DNA of 64,000 nt from contig JALUBH010000020.1 of the NCBI GenBank assembly GCA_027050775.1, positions 1-64,000 of the forward strand, given 5' to 3'. The position numbers and the translations under genes were made by a program. The DNA is from Campylobacteraceae bacterium. GTDB taxonomy: Bacteria; Campylobacterota; Campylobacteria; Campylobacterales; Sulfurospirillaceae. Positions within the stretch are counted from its first letter, which is position 1; each line of letters opens with the position of its first letter. Shown here in pieces: positions 18,219 to 28,381 of this stretch. Below the pieces are notes generated by a model. That model saw only the letters and a program-made list of their open reading frames with translations. It searched no databases and had not been told where the DNA came from.

Positions 18219-18299
18219 TTATTTCTCCTTTTTATGGAAGTGAATTCCAAAAAAATTCCTCGCGACTGAAGCACGAGCTGACGCTCTGTATAATTTCAT
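18219..18299 (-). CDS. Repeated leader ORF, copy 1 (26 aa)
   Basis: A 26-residue ORF identical to copy 2 through residue 24, ending KKEK and then TAA. It has a good SD of its own (GCAAAGGAGAAATAAAAATG) and stops 2 bases before the ATG of copy 2. Its last codons (AAAAAGGAGAAA) form the SD of copy 2, so the unit is self-propagating: each repeat carries the ribosome site for the next ORF. It lies between nhaD and guaA. Confidence 0.5.
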   Translation of the reverse strand: MKLYRASARASVARNFFGIHFHKKEK

Positions 18300-18359
18300 T
18301 TTTATTTCTCCTTTGCCTGCAAAAGGCATCTTAAATTTTTATCTGCTTAAAGATATCTT

Positions 18360-19709
18360 TTAAAAATCTTTTAAAACTTCAAATTGCATATACCACACTA
18401 TTATGGATAAGATATATCCTACAAGTATAGTCCATGCATATTTTAAATGTGCTCCAAAAGTATAGATACCTCTTAGCTTACCCATTACGCCGACTCCGGC
18501 AGCCGAACCAAAACTTATAAGGCTCCCTCCTATACCTGCTGTCATCGTCACTAGAAGCCACTGGTCCATACCCATGTTAGGATTTGATTTTAGTACAGCA
18601 CTCATAACCGGCACATTATCAACAATGGCGGACAGAAAGCCGACTCCGATATTTACGGCATCCGGTCCTACAATCGTATATAATTTTGCAGCCATATCCA
18701 AATATCCTAAGAAATGCAATCCTCCGACTGCTGCTAAAATACCCACAAAAAACAGAAGTGTATCATGCTCAATCTTGCTTATAGACTTAAATATATTTAT
18801 ATCTGTATTGTGTCTTCTTTTCATTTGGTATGAATACAATTTAAGCAAAGAGAGTCCAAACATCATACCCCACATAGCAGGAAGATGGAACATTTGATGA
18901 GCTAAAACAGCACTAATTATCGTAGCAAGACCCAATGCCATCACAACCTTGCCTCCTTGGTATACTTTCTCTTTTTTCTCTTGTTTCACATCAAAATGCG
19001 GCTTATCTTTTGGCACGAAAAGAGACAACAACCACGCAGTTGTAATCCAACCAATAAATGCCGCAGGAAAAAGATAGAAAAAATCAACAAAACCGGCTTT
19101 TTCAGCTGTCCACGACATAAGAGTTGTGATATCCCCAAAAGGACTCCATGCTCCCCCTGCGTTTGCCGCAACTACTATATTTATCGCACCCGGCACTAAA
19201 AAATCTCTTTTCTCTTTTTCAATTGTTATCAACACTGTAGATAGTATCAAAGCTGTTGTTAAATTATCTGCAACCGGACTTATAAAAAATGCCAAAGTAC
19301 CTGTTATCCAGTATAGTTTTTTATATGAGTATCCTCTAGAGACAAGATTATATTTTAGAGCATTAAAAACATTTCTCTCTATTAAAGTCTCTATATAAGT
19401 CATAGCCACCATCAAGAAGAAAAAGATTTCTGCAATTTCAAGTATAAGCTTATCAACCTCTTCTGACAATGGCGCTTTGTTTAAGCCATTTATATAGAAG
19501 TAAAAACCTATGAGCATAAATATAAATGTTCCTATAAATAAAGCGGGTTTTGCTTTATTTATATGATAACTCTCTTCTGTCGCTATAACATAATAACCGG
19601 CAATAAATATAATCAAAGAAACTATACCGACCCAAGTCCCGGTCAAAGGCTCTCCTCCTTCTGCAAATGCACTTAATGAACAAAGCAACAACAAACCTAA
19701 TATTTTCAT
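18360..19709 (-). CDS. nhaD: Na+/H+ antiporter NhaD
   Basis: A 449-residue inner-membrane protein with about 12 helices and a signal-like N-terminus (MKILGLLLLCSLSAFA). NhaD/ArsB-superfamily motifs are visible: SPVADNLTTALILSTVLI, AANAGGAWSPFGDITTLMSWTA and LSAIVDNVPVMSAVL, with the paired polar sites in the two unwound helices. Family knowledge: NhaD exports Na+ (and Li+) at alkaline pH, common in marine and halophilic bacteria. It overlaps nadB by 4 bases, and the guaA leader repeats follow it. Confidence 0.93.
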   Translation of the reverse strand: MKILGLLLLCSLSAFAEGGEPLTGTWVGIVSLIIFIAGYYVIATEESYHINKAKPALFIGTFIFMLIGFYFYINGLNKAPLSEEVDKLILEIAEIFFFLMVAMTYIETLIERNVFNALKYNLVSRGYSYKKLYWITGTLAFFISPVADNLTTALILSTVLITIEKEKRDFLVPGAINIVVAANAGGAWSPFGDITTLMSWTAEKAGFVDFFYLFPAAFIGWITTAWLLSLFVPKDKPHFDVKQEKKEKVYQGGKVVMALGLATIISAVLAHQMFHLPAMWGMMFGLSLLKLYSYQMKRRHNTDINIFKSISKIEHDTLLFFVGILAAVGGLHFLGYLDMAAKLYTIVGPDAVNIGVGFLSAIVDNVPVMSAVLKSNPNMGMDQWLLVTMTAGIGGSLISFGSAAGVGVMGKLRGIYTFGAHLKYAWTILVGYILSIIVWYMQFEVLKDF

Positions 19710-21169
19710 ACACCATCTCCTTTTACTATATAATGTGCTCCCAAAGATACCTTTCTTTTCAGTGCACTTTTTATGATTTCTCTTGAACTTAGAAGTCTAA
19801 GTCTTAAAAGTTTTCCGATTGGCAATTTTAACATTTCTTCTACTCTATTCAAAGCTTTTTGAAGATTTTTTTCGTCTCTTTTGATTCCTGCATAATTCCA
19901 CATCAAGTTTCTTAACTCATTTTTCAGCTCCTTGTCAACCTGTTTTATCAAACTAGGTTCCACTTCATCAAATAAAACTATATCTTTTTTATTCTTCAAA
20001 GTAAGCTTTATATCCAAAGCTACTCTTTTGGAAAATACCAATCCCTCTAAAAGAGAGTTGCTTGCAAGTCTGTTTGCTCCATGAACTCTTGTATTTGCGG
20101 CTTCTCCAACTACATATAAAGAATCAACACTCTCAACTCTCCCAAACAGATCGCTCTTAATTCCGCCCATAGCATAATGAAATGCGGGAGAAATCGGCAC
20201 CAAATCTATAGGAAGATTGTATCCTATATTGCCCATATTAAAATATATACTAGGGAATCTTTTCATAAAAAACCCCTCTTCAAAGTTGCTAAGATCTAAA
20301 AATACTCTTTTTTTGGTTCTAAGCCGGTAATCAAAAATGGCTTGAGAAACTATATTTCTAGGACTCAATTCTCCTCTGTCATCATAATCAAACAAAAATC
20401 TTCTGCCCTCATCATCGACTACTTTTGCACCCTCTCCTCTTAGTGACTCACTTAGCAACTGCTTTCTTACAGCCCCACTTTCAACAAATACCGTAGGGTG
20501 AAACTGCATCATCTCCATGTCTCTAAGAGAAATACCGTGCATCACACAAATACCTTGCATATCAGAACTGATTGTTCTTGCATTTGTATGATATTCATAA
20601 ACAGATCCGACGCCACCGCTAGCTATAACTATTTTCTTTGAATATATATTAAAAATTTCGTTATTATGAAAAACCCTGACACCATAACATACACCATTGT
20701 GAATCAAGAGATCTGTTACTTGTGTATTATATAAAATAGGAAATTTTAGCATATCCATTAAAAATTGATGCACATACCTCCCTGTTGCATCTCCGCCTGC
20801 ATGCAATATCCTGCTTCTTGAGTGAGCTGCCTCTTTTGTGTAGAGCAGATTTCCATATCTGTCTTTATCGAATTCAAAGCCTTTTTTTATAAATTCTTTG
20901 ATGACGACAGGTCCTTCATGACATAAAATATCTACTGCCCCCTCATCGCAGAGGCCGGCACCTGCACTAAGTGTATCTTTTATATGGTATGGTATATCTT
21001 CTTCATCGACAGCAACTGCAATCCCTCCTTGCGCATAAAAAGTATTGCATTCCCAAGCATAATCTTTTGCTAAAACAAGAACATCAATATCATCATCCAA
21101 GCTCAAAGCAGTATGCAGTCCCGCTACACCGGCTCCTACTATAAGAACATCCTTATATATTTGTTTCAT
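19706..21169 (-). CDS. nadB: L-aspartate oxidase
   Basis: A 487-residue flavoprotein for the first step of NAD synthesis (aspartate to iminoaspartate). It has the N-terminal FAD dinucleotide fold (VLIVGAGVAGLHTALSL), the active-site region SRILHAGGDATGRYVHQFLM, the HPTVF segment and the C-terminal FAD motif GANRLASNSLLEGLVF. It is shorter than the E. coli enzyme (about 540) at the helical C-terminus, which is normal in Campylobacterota. The 175-base upstream gap is divergent from the DUF721 gene and holds a 14-bp inverted repeat that could be an operator. Confidence 0.95.
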   Translation of the reverse strand: MKQIYKDVLIVGAGVAGLHTALSLDDDIDVLVLAKDYAWECNTFYAQGGIAVAVDEEDIPYHIKDTLSAGAGLCDEGAVDILCHEGPVVIKEFIKKGFEFDKDRYGNLLYTKEAAHSRSRILHAGGDATGRYVHQFLMDMLKFPILYNTQVTDLLIHNGVCYGVRVFHNNEIFNIYSKKIVIASGGVGSVYEYHTNARTISSDMQGICVMHGISLRDMEMMQFHPTVFVESGAVRKQLLSESLRGEGAKVVDDEGRRFLFDYDDRGELSPRNIVSQAIFDYRLRTKKRVFLDLSNFEEGFFMKRFPSIYFNMGNIGYNLPIDLVPISPAFHYAMGGIKSDLFGRVESVDSLYVVGEAANTRVHGANRLASNSLLEGLVFSKRVALDIKLTLKNKKDIVLFDEVEPSLIKQVDKELKNELRNLMWNYAGIKRDEKNLQKALNRVEEMLKLPIGKLLRLRLLSSREIIKSALKRKVSLGAHYIVKGDGV

Positions 21170-21225
21170 TTGTAAATTCCCTTATTTATCAAACAAAAAG
21201 CAAAACTACTTATGCGATATCTCAT

Positions 21226-21239
21226 ACTATACATATAGT
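21226..21239. promoter_or_regulatory. Inverted repeat in the nadB/DUF721 divergent region
   Basis: ACTATACATATAGT is a perfect palindrome-type repeat (ACTATA, 2 bases, TATAGT) about 57 bases upstream of nadB. It could be an operator for nadB. No regulator is identified. Confidence 0.3.
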
Positions 21240-21332
21240 GCATCACTTAAGGGTCTTTGCACTGCTAGTTTGTGAATTGTACTTTGGAGATGTCTTGTAT
21301 CCACATCCTAAAAAACTAAAGGCGAGAGATGT

Positions 21333-21338
21333 TATAAT
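21333..21338 (+). promoter_or_regulatory. -10 box directly before the DUF721 start codon
   Basis: GTTATAATTATCGCATG: a perfect TATAAT ends 6 bases before the ATG at 21345. With normal spacing the transcript would begin at or next to the start codon, giving a leaderless mRNA. Confidence 0.6.
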
Positions 21339-21344
21339 TATCGC

Positions 21345-21806
21345 ATGAAAAAAGTAAATCAAATAATTTCGCATTTAAAAACTAAACCTTATCTAAAAAA
21401 TTTACAGCATATCGACTGTCACAATCGTCTGCTGTCACTTTTACCCAAAAACCTGAGAAACAATATAAGATTTATATATCAAAAAAATGATACTCTTTTT
21501 TTTGTACTCAGTCATCCGGGCATAAAAATGGAGTTTAATTATAAGAGTAATTTGATAAAGAGTATATTAAAAAAGCTAATTGAACTCAATCCTGAGTGCA
21601 TTTTTATGAAATCGTCTCAAATAAAAGCTTTTGTAAGCAATAAATCAGTTATAAAAGAGACAGAAAATTCAAAAACCAAAAAGTCAAAGTACAAAGAAAG
21701 GGCAAACGGCGCGTTTAAAAATAATACCAAAGACGAAGAGCTACATAAAATAATTGAAGAGATAAGGTTACAAATCAAACAAAAACGAGAAAATGAACTT
21801 AGCTGA
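21345..21806 (+). CDS. DUF721 (DciA-like) protein
   Basis: 153 residues. The first about 100 residues match the DUF721 pattern: short helices, then LLPKNLRNNIRFIYQKNDTLFFVLSHPGIKMEFNYKSNLIKSILKKL. Family knowledge: DUF721/DciA proteins include a replicative-helicase loader, but the shorter Campylobacterota versions are untested. A Lys/Glu-rich low-complexity tail (about 100-153) follows. There is no SD before the ATG, and a -10 box ends 6 bases upstream, so it is probably leaderless. It overlaps uvrC by 14 bases and they are probably co-transcribed. Confidence 0.7.
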   Translation: MKKVNQIISHLKTKPYLKNLQHIDCHNRLLSLLPKNLRNNIRFIYQKNDTLFFVLSHPGIKMEFNYKSNLIKSILKKLIELNPECIFMKSSQIKAFVSNKSVIKETENSKTKKSKYKERANGAFKNNTKDEELHKIIEEIRLQIKQKRENELS

Positions 21807-23586
21807 AGATTTAAAAAATTTACCTACTAGTAGTGGAGTTTATCAATATTTTGACGATAAAGAGAGACTTTTATATGTAGGTAAAGCAAAAAATCTTAAA
21901 AACAGAGTCAAAAGCTACTTTAGATTCACACCTTCACTCGCACCATCATCAAACTTGAGTATGCGAATTCACAAAATGATATCTGAAGCAAAACAGATAA
22001 AATACATCTTGGTTGAAAATGAGCATGATGCACTTATATTGGAAAACTCCCTCATAAAACAGTTAAAACCAAAATACAATATACTTCTGAGAGACGACAA
22101 AACATATCCTTACATAGCCATAAATTTAGAAGAAGATTTTCCACGATTTGAAATTGTAAGAAAAATCGTCAAAAAAAAGGGGATGAAGTATTATGGTCCC
22201 TTTACAAACTCATCCAAAGACATCATAGACTCTTTGTATCTACTGTTCAATCTTGTCCAGAAAAAAAATTGTCTTAAAAGCAAAGAGGCCTGCTTGTTTC
22301 ATCAGATGGGAAGATGTCACGCTCCGTGCGTAGGGAAAATAGATAAAATACAATACCACAAGATTATTAAAAGCTCAATTTTAGCACTTAAAGAGAGAAA
22401 AATTATGATCGAGATGCTAGAAGAGAAGATGAAAAAAACAGCAGAGAAAGAAAATTTTGAAGAAGCAGCCAACATAAGGGACAAAATCAAAGCGATAAAA
22501 AACTCTCTACATGTAAGTGGTATAGATTTTGCAAAACTGGAAAATTTAGATATTTTTTGTGTACAATCCGTGCAAAATAAGGCGATAATCATGAGGCTTT
22601 TTATGAGGGATGGTAAAATAATATCAACAAGCCACAACATCTTAAAAAATCAACAAGGTTTTGAAAAAGATGAGCTCTATAAAAGAGCACTTTTGCAGTT
22701 TTATAGCAATAATTCGCCTCTGCTTTGTGATCAAATTATAGTTGGTGATGACTTTAGCAGTAGAAATGAAATACAAAATTATCTTCAAAACAGTTTTAAG
22801 AAAAGCATCAAAATAACTCATCCAAAAATAGGTGACAAAGCAAATCTTATAAAAATTTCAAAAAAAAATGCCAATTACCTACTGTCGCTCGAATTAGAAA
22901 GAGAAGATATACATCCACTCTTGCAAAATCTTTTTGAATTGATAAAAACTCCATACAGGATTGAAGTCTTCGATAACTCCCATTTGGGTGGCGTGGCAAC
23001 TGTTGGAGCCATGGTGGTTTGGGATGGTAAATGGGAAAAGAACTCATATAGGAAATACATCCTTCATTCAAAAGACGAATATTCACAAATGAAAGAGTTA
23101 CTTAGCAGAAGAATTGAAAATTTTTCGATGGATGAAAAGCCAGATCTGTGGTTGATTGATGGTGGAAATACACTTCTTCAACTGGCAAAAAAATTACTCA
23201 AAAACAAAGAGATAATTCTAGATGTTCTTGCAATCTCAAAAGAAAAATTAGATGCAAAATCAATAAGATCAAAAGGTAGGGCAAAAGACATAATCCATAC
23301 ATCAAACCGAAACTATAATCTGCCTACAAATGATAAAAGATTGCAATTTTTGCAAAAACTAAGAGATGAGGCTCATAGGTTTGCAATTACTTTTCATCAA
23401 AAAAAGAAAAGAGAGATTGATTTAAGCGATAGACTAACCTCAATAAATGGTGTAGGAAATGCTACAGTAAAGAGACTTATATCATATTTTGGCTCCTTCG
23501 ATGCGATATACAAAGCCAATATAAAAGAGTTGGAAATTGTATTAAATAACAATCTTGCTAAAAAAATTTATGATTTTGTCCGATAA
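21793..23586 (+). CDS. uvrC: Excinuclease ABC subunit C
   Basis: A 597-residue nucleotide-excision repair nuclease. Domains in order: GIY-YIG (SSGVYQYFDDKERLLYVGKAKNLKNRVKSYF), a cysteine-bearing linker (CLFHQMGRCHAPCVG), a UVR motif near residue 215 (ENFEEAANIRDKIKAI), the RNase H-like 5'-incision domain (EVFDNSHLGGVATVGAMVVW; DLWLIDGG) and a C-terminal helix-hairpin-helix (LTSINGVGNATVKRLISYFGS). All expected catalytic elements are visible. It starts inside the DUF721 gene. Confidence 0.97.
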   Translation: MNLAEDLKNLPTSSGVYQYFDDKERLLYVGKAKNLKNRVKSYFRFTPSLAPSSNLSMRIHKMISEAKQIKYILVENEHDALILENSLIKQLKPKYNILLRDDKTYPYIAINLEEDFPRFEIVRKIVKKKGMKYYGPFTNSSKDIIDSLYLLFNLVQKKNCLKSKEACLFHQMGRCHAPCVGKIDKIQYHKIIKSSILALKERKIMIEMLEEKMKKTAEKENFEEAANIRDKIKAIKNSLHVSGIDFAKLENLDIFCVQSVQNKAIIMRLFMRDGKIISTSHNILKNQQGFEKDELYKRALLQFYSNNSPLLCDQIIVGDDFSSRNEIQNYLQNSFKKSIKITHPKIGDKANLIKISKKNANYLLSLELEREDIHPLLQNLFELIKTPYRIEVFDNSHLGGVATVGAMVVWDGKWEKNSYRKYILHSKDEYSQMKELLSRRIENFSMDEKPDLWLIDGGNTLLQLAKKLLKNKEIILDVLAISKEKLDAKSIRSKGRAKDIIHTSNRNYNLPTNDKRLQFLQKLRDEAHRFAITFHQKKKREIDLSDRLTSINGVGNATVKRLISYFGSFDAIYKANIKELEIVLNNNLAKKIYDFVR

Positions 23587-23680
23587 TAATATATATGTGT
23601 AATAATAATTTACCTTTAAGCTAGACTTAGTTAGAATTAAGTTTTATGCTAGATTTAAGACGCCAATCAAAGGATATAGT

Positions 23681-24790
23681 TTGATTTTATATGACAAGAA
23701 GAGTAATTTCTTAGGCATGGGTCAAAGTGAGCTCTCTATACTAGGCTATGAAGATATGGAAGAGTTTAAAAGCTATTTTGATGATTTTGCCGATCTGTTT
23801 GTTGACCATCCGGGCTATATATCAAAATTCAAAAATTTCTCTTGGATAGATTATGCATTACATAGTGGAGCACCAAATAAAAATGTTCTACTCAAACATA
23901 AAAACGGTACAGACATAGAGACAGCGCTGAAGATATCGGAAATATTTTTAGCTCAGCAAATCAATGACGAGTCTGCGGCTTACTGCATAGAACTAGGAAT
24001 CAATGTTCCTTCATCAGACCTGGGTGTCAAACATACTATAAAACTACCGGATGAAGATACAACCACACAAGAAAAGATCAAAACTACAGAGACCGATACA
24101 GACAAACATCACATAGAAGAAAATACTCAGATGCATAATTTCGATAAAATATTGGTTGATGACTATAAAGAAAACACAGAAGAGACCAAAGATATCCATA
24201 CAAAAATGCCTGATGACGAGATAAATATCAAGCAAGATGAAGAAGATAATATTTACAATAATAAGGAAATTTATACGGAAGAGAGTCCTGCTGTACATTT
24301 CGGTGAAACAGAAGATGAACATCCTGCCAAATTAAAAGTATTTTTCGATGATGACGATGATTACACACCGGAAAACAAACTAGAAATATCTCCCATAAGC
24401 GAAGATGAATATACCCAAACAAGCGATATTACCGATATTACTTCAAATGATAATGAAGAAATTCAAGAGATGCCGAATGAAAGTATTGATTTAACACAAA
24501 TAGCAGAAGATACTGGTATGGACCTTGGTGATATAGCTGAATTTATGGAAGGTTTTACAAAAGAGGCGGAAAGCTACCTTGAGAAATTAAATAATATTGA
24601 AAATGTCAAGAATATTGATTTTGTTAAGGATGAAACTATCAAACTAAAAGGTGTGGCATCAAATTTAAAAATTACAAATATAACAAATACGCTAAATTCG
24701 ATATTGCAAAACACTGAAGAGAAAAAGATAAATAATTTGCTTAAATTACTAAAAAAACAAATTAAAAATTTGGAGGAGCAGCTGTTTTGA
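23681..24790 (+). CDS. Signalling protein with degenerate HPt-like C-terminus
   Basis: 369 residues. The TTG start at 23681 is chosen for its AAAGGA at good spacing. Residues 1-115 form a compact domain (FLGMGQSELSILGYEDMEEFKSYFDDFADLF; SWIDYALHSGAPNKNVLLKHKNG) that I recognise from Campylobacterota signalling proteins but cannot name. Residues about 120-280 are a highly acidic, low-complexity linker. The C-terminus (about 285-369) is a four-helix HPt-like segment in which HxLKG is replaced by IKLKGVASNL, so the phosphorylatable histidine is missing. Its stop overlaps the Sel1 gene (TTGA). It may act as a docking or anti-phosphorelay partner of the hybrid kinase downstream. A function cannot be assigned. 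Confidence 0.6.
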   Translation: MILYDKKSNFLGMGQSELSILGYEDMEEFKSYFDDFADLFVDHPGYISKFKNFSWIDYALHSGAPNKNVLLKHKNGTDIETALKISEIFLAQQINDESAAYCIELGINVPSSDLGVKHTIKLPDEDTTTQEKIKTTETDTDKHHIEENTQMHNFDKILVDDYKENTEETKDIHTKMPDDEINIKQDEEDNIYNNKEIYTEESPAVHFGETEDEHPAKLKVFFDDDDDYTPENKLEISPISEDEYTQTSDITDITSNDNEEIQEMPNESIDLTQIAEDTGMDLGDIAEFMEGFTKEAESYLEKLNNIENVKNIDFVKDETIKLKGVASNLKITNITNTLNSILQNTEEKKINNLLKLLKKQIKNLEEQLF

Positions 24791-25200
24791 AGAAAATACT
24801 AATTTTTTTATTAATTATTTTTACATTTTTACTAGCAGATAATTTTAGAGATGGTATGCTTTTTTATAAAAACGGTGATTTTAAAAAGGCAAAAAAATCT
24901 TTTGAGTTGGCTCTTAACCGGGACAATGTAATCCAGGCAAATTTTATGCTTGGAAAAATGTATCTTTATGGAGAAGGCGTTTTACCACAAAGAGACAAGG
25001 CTATAAAATATCTCAAAAAAGCGAGTCAAGACGGTAATATAAGAGCAAATTGTTATCTATCTGAGGCATATCTAAAAAACAATACAAATAGAGATAAAGT
25101 CGTCTCTTTGCTTAAAAAAGGGCTAGAAAGAAACCTTAAAGAGTGCAAAAGAATTCAGAGAATATACAATATCAAAATAAAACAAGGAACAACAAAATGA
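24787..25200 (+). CDS. Exported Sel1-repeat protein
   Basis: 137 residues with a TTG start after a strong GGAGGAG SD and a signal peptide ([17 protein letters not shown], then D). Two Sel1/TPR-like repeats follow: [24 protein letters not shown], then [47 protein letters not shown]. Family knowledge: periplasmic Sel1 proteins mediate protein contacts. Placed directly before a sensor kinase and overlapping it by 4 bases (ATGA), it may present a ligand or partner to the periplasmic sensor domain. That role is inferred from position only. Confidence 0.8.
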   Translation: MKKILIFLLIIFTFLLADNFRDGMLFYKNGDFKKAKKSFELALNRDNVIQANFMLGKMYLYGEGVLPQRDKAIKYLKKASQDGNIRANCYLSEAYLKNNTNRDKVVSLLKKGLERNLKECKRIQRIYNIKIKQGTTK

Positions 25201-28200
25201 AATTAAAAATGCAAAATACTTTAAAGATAATTGGCCTTTATCCTATTGTTATACTTTTTATATTTTCATCATATTTTTTATACCTATCATATAATCAATA
25301 CAATAAAGCTATATTTATAGAGAAAAAACTAGAAAGCACAGGTGTCTTGGAAAACCTCTCAAGTGCAATAGCAAAAGAGCGAGGACTTAGCTCTACATAT
25401 ATCGCTAGCAATGGGCATATAGCCAAAAAAATACTTATGAAGCAAAGACTGCTCGTAAATCAAAGTATGAGAAAATTTTATAATTTCTACAAAAGTCGAG
25501 GATCGAACAACAAAATAAAAATAATCACAAAACAGCTCAATGAGATAGGAAATATCAGAAAAAAAATCGACTCATTAAAAGATATAAATTATGATAAAAT
25601 ATTTTTTTCTTACTATTCACAAATCAACAAAAATATTCTTTCGGAATTAAAAACACTCAAGGATGTCGTAACAAACTCTGACATAGTCTCACTAAGTTCC
25701 TCTTTGATAGCTACGGTTAATGATGCCGAGTATAATGGTCAAGAGAGGGATTTCGTATCAAAAATCATCAGCGAATATGTTCCTTTTAGTCAAAAAAATA
25801 TGAAAATCTGGTTATCAATTTCGGGAAAAACAAATACATTCAACGCAGAACAATTAAAAGACCCTGTATCAAAGATGAGAATACAGAGTCTATATAACTC
25901 AAGACAAGCAAAAAAAGTCTTAAAAGAGGTATTAGATGCTAGAACTGATTTGATGCTAGCATCACAAAGCGGTGAATATTTAATGGACCCTACTTTATGG
26001 TTCAATCTTATGACGAAAAAAATTACACTATTACAAAAAAGCTCAAAATATATACAAAATTCTCTGCTAGATGATGTAAAAATTTATAAAAACCAAAATG
26101 TAGGTCAGCTTATATCTGCAGGCATCACCTGGCTTGTCTCAATCGTCTTTATGTTCATGGGAATCATTCTCTCTGGACAATTCAAAAAAAATATAAACGG
26201 ACTAGAGGGCGTATTTAAAAAAGTAGAAGAGTTGGCAGAAACAAAACAGGATGTTGATTTTAGCACTTCTGAGGGGATGAATCAAGCATATAAAATAATC
26301 GATCAGGCGATTGACAACATAGCCAAAGAGAAGGACTCGGCAAAAGAAGCTAGTGCGGCAAAAAGTATCTTTTTAGCAAATATGTCGCATGAAATCCGAA
26401 CACCGCTGAATGGGATTGTCGGTTTTACCGAACTACTAAAAGGCACTGATTTAGATGATGAAAAGAGAGAATTTGTAGATGTGATTGAAAAAAGCTCTGA
26501 AAACCTTCTTTCAATCATAAACAATATCTTAGATCTCTCAAAAGTTGAAAGTAATAAAGTAGAGATAGATAATATACTATTTGCACCTATTGAAGAATTT
26601 GAAAATGCCATTGAAGTTTATGGACCAAAAGCAGCAGAAAAAGGCATACATCTCTCAGCTTACATAGATCCGAATTTAAATAAATATGTCAAAGGTGATG
26701 TCACAAAGATAAAAGAAGTACTCATAAATCTCTTAAGTAATGCTGTAAAGTTTACTCCTGAAAACGGCTATATAACGACAGAAATCAAAAGAGTTGAAGA
26801 AACAGAAAATGGCAAGGCTAAGATTTATTTTAGTGTTCAAGATACTGGAATTGGAATCGAAAGAGATAAACTAAAAGATATATTTAGTGCTTTTTCTCAA
26901 GCAGACTCTACTATCACAAGAAAATTCGGAGGAACCGGTTTAGGATTGACAATATCTTCAAAATATATTGAGATGATGGGTGGAGTCTTGGCACTTGAGA
27001 GTGAGATAGGAAAAGGTTCAAAATTTTACTTTACATTAGAATTTGACGAGTCAACTTCTAGCAGTGAAGACTATATGGGATCATTTAGCGAATTTAACTG
27101 TGCCGTACTCTCTTCTGTGCAAACACCAAAACCACACAGCCAATTTATATATAACTACTTTCACTATTTCGGAGCTGAAGTAAAATTTTACAATGACTTT
27201 TCTAATTTGAAAAATTTAATATATAGATCAGGTTGCAACATAATAGTAGCAGACTATGAAGACTTAAGCAAAGATGAGATAAATGAATATAGCAAGATTA
27301 AACTTCCTATCATCATTATACTAAAAGCTTCGCAACAATCAAAATTTGATTCGTTAAAATCAAAATATATCACACCAATATACGAACCTATAAATATGAC
27401 AAAAATTATCAGAATTTTGAAAGCAGGAAGAAAATTTCTGCCATCAAACGAAACACCTAAAATACAACCAAAGACTATATCAACATTTGGTAAAAAGTTT
27501 AACGCTCAAGTTCTTGTTGCCGAAGACAACGAAATAAATCAAAAGCTCATAAGAAGAACTCTAAAAGATTTGGGTTTAAGCATCACAATCGCGGGAAATG
27601 GACTTGAAGCACTAGAAAAGAGAAAAGCAAATAATTATGATTTGATCTTTATGGATATAGCAATGCCTGTTATGGATGGGGTGATTTCAACTCAGGAAAT
27701 TATAAAATATGAAGAAAAAAAAGGAGTTCCACATATCCCAATCATTGCAATAACAGCAAATGCACTCAAAGGAGATAGGGAAAGATTTATGAAAGAGGGC
27801 TTAGATGAATATATCACCAAGCCGATAAAAAGAGATAGTATCTTAAATGTCTTAAATATGTTCATACCAAATAAAATTGTTAATGATGAAGGCGAAGAAC
27901 TTGATGAAATAATCATACAAAAAGTAAATGATACAGAAAAGAACTCAGAAGAAGAGAAACATATAGAGGTTGAAAAGAAAAATATATTGATTTTCAAAAA
28001 AAGCCCTATAGAAACAAAGATATTTTCAAGCATAATTTCAAAGATGTATGATGATGTGAATATAGCTAAAAATATAGAAGATTTTAAAGAAAAAATTGAA
28101 AACAACTTCTATAAACTTGTTATATTTGACAAAGAAGTTTCGGGATTAGACATAGAGGAGATTGCAAGATTTATAAAAAGCTGCAATGAAAAACAGAATG

Positions 28201-28337
28201 CAGGCAAAACAAAAATAATCTTATTTGTTGACTCATCATCAACAGTTTTACAGACAGAAGAGCAACTTTTTGATACCATAATATCAAATTCGATAAATAA
28301 AAATGACCTTGATGCCATCATTAAAGAAAATATATAG
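25197..28337 (+). CDS. NIT-domain hybrid sensor histidine kinase
   Basis: 1046 residues from the ATG at 25197 (AAGGA SD, overlapping the Sel1 stop), not the longer frame from 25143. Membrane helices at about 11-32 and 303-326 enclose a periplasmic helical NIT-type sensor ([28 protein letters not shown]). Next come a dimerisation/phosphoacceptor domain ([14 protein letters not shown], His near 398) and an ATPase domain ([36 protein letters not shown]). Then come a degenerate receiver-like stretch, a canonical receiver ([29 protein letters not shown]) and a final degenerate receiver. Family knowledge: NIT domains sense nitrate/nitrite or related ligands. The ligand here is untested. Confidence 0.88.
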   Translation: MKLKMQNTLKIIGLYPIVILFIFSSYFLYLSYNQYNKAIFIEKKLESTGVLENLSSAIAKERGLSSTYIASNGHIAKKILMKQRLLVNQSMRKFYNFYKSRGSNNKIKIITKQLNEIGNIRKKIDSLKDINYDKIFFSYYSQINKNILSELKTLKDVVTNSDIVSLSSSLIATVNDAEYNGQERDFVSKIISEYVPFSQKNMKIWLSISGKTNTFNAEQLKDPVSKMRIQSLYNSRQAKKVLKEVLDARTDLMLASQSGEYLMDPTLWFNLMTKKITLLQKSSKYIQNSLLDDVKIYKNQNVGQLISAGITWLVSIVFMFMGIILSGQFKKNINGLEGVFKKVEELAETKQDVDFSTSEGMNQAYKIIDQAIDNIAKEKDSAKEASAAKSIFLANMSHEIRTPLNGIVGFTELLKGTDLDDEKREFVDVIEKSSENLLSIINNILDLSKVESNKVEIDNILFAPIEEFENAIEVYGPKAAEKGIHLSAYIDPNLNKYVKGDVTKIKEVLINLLSNAVKFTPENGYITTEIKRVEETENGKAKIYFSVQDTGIGIERDKLKDIFSAFSQADSTITRKFGGTGLGLTISSKYIEMMGGVLALESEIGKGSKFYFTLEFDESTSSSEDYMGSFSEFNCAVLSSVQTPKPHSQFIYNYFHYFGAEVKFYNDFSNLKNLIYRSGCNIIVADYEDLSKDEINEYSKIKLPIIIILKASQQSKFDSLKSKYITPIYEPINMTKIIRILKAGRKFLPSNETPKIQPKTISTFGKKFNAQVLVAEDNEINQKLIRRTLKDLGLSITIAGNGLEALEKRKANNYDLIFMDIAMPVMDGVISTQEIIKYEEKKGVPHIPIIAITANALKGDRERFMKEGLDEYITKPIKRDSILNVLNMFIPNKIVNDEGEELDEIIIQKVNDTEKNSEEEKHIEVEKKNILIFKKSPIETKIFSSIISKMYDDVNIAKNIEDFKEKIENNFYKLVIFDKEVSGLDIEEIARFIKSCNEKQNAGKTKIILFVDSSSTVLQTEEQLFDTIISNSINKNDLDAIIKENI

Positions 28338-28381
28338 ATAAAGAATTGTAGAATAACGATTAAGATAAAGGTTAACAAAGA

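Larger units (their letters stand above)
18130..18299 (-). repeat. Tandem 83-bp direct repeat upstream of guaA
   Basis: Two units (18216-18299 and 18133-18216) share about 75 identical consecutive bases. A third unit lies upstream of leuA (52971-53057) with only a few differences (AAATTA to AATAAT, TTT to TGC). Each contains GAGCGTCAGCTC (small hairpin) and GGAATTCACTTCC (small hairpin). Confidence 0.9.

Noticed and set aside
18130-18299. CRISPR-like or IS-end interpretation of the guaA upstream repeats
   Set aside because: Only two tandem units with no unique spacers, no terminal inverted repeats and no transposase. The units are contiguous and open in frame.
23647-23685. 12-codon ORF (MLDLRRQSKDIV) before the HPt-like gene, ending TTGA at its start
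   Set aside because: No SD of its own and too short to distinguish from chance. The overlap may simply reflect the TTG start.
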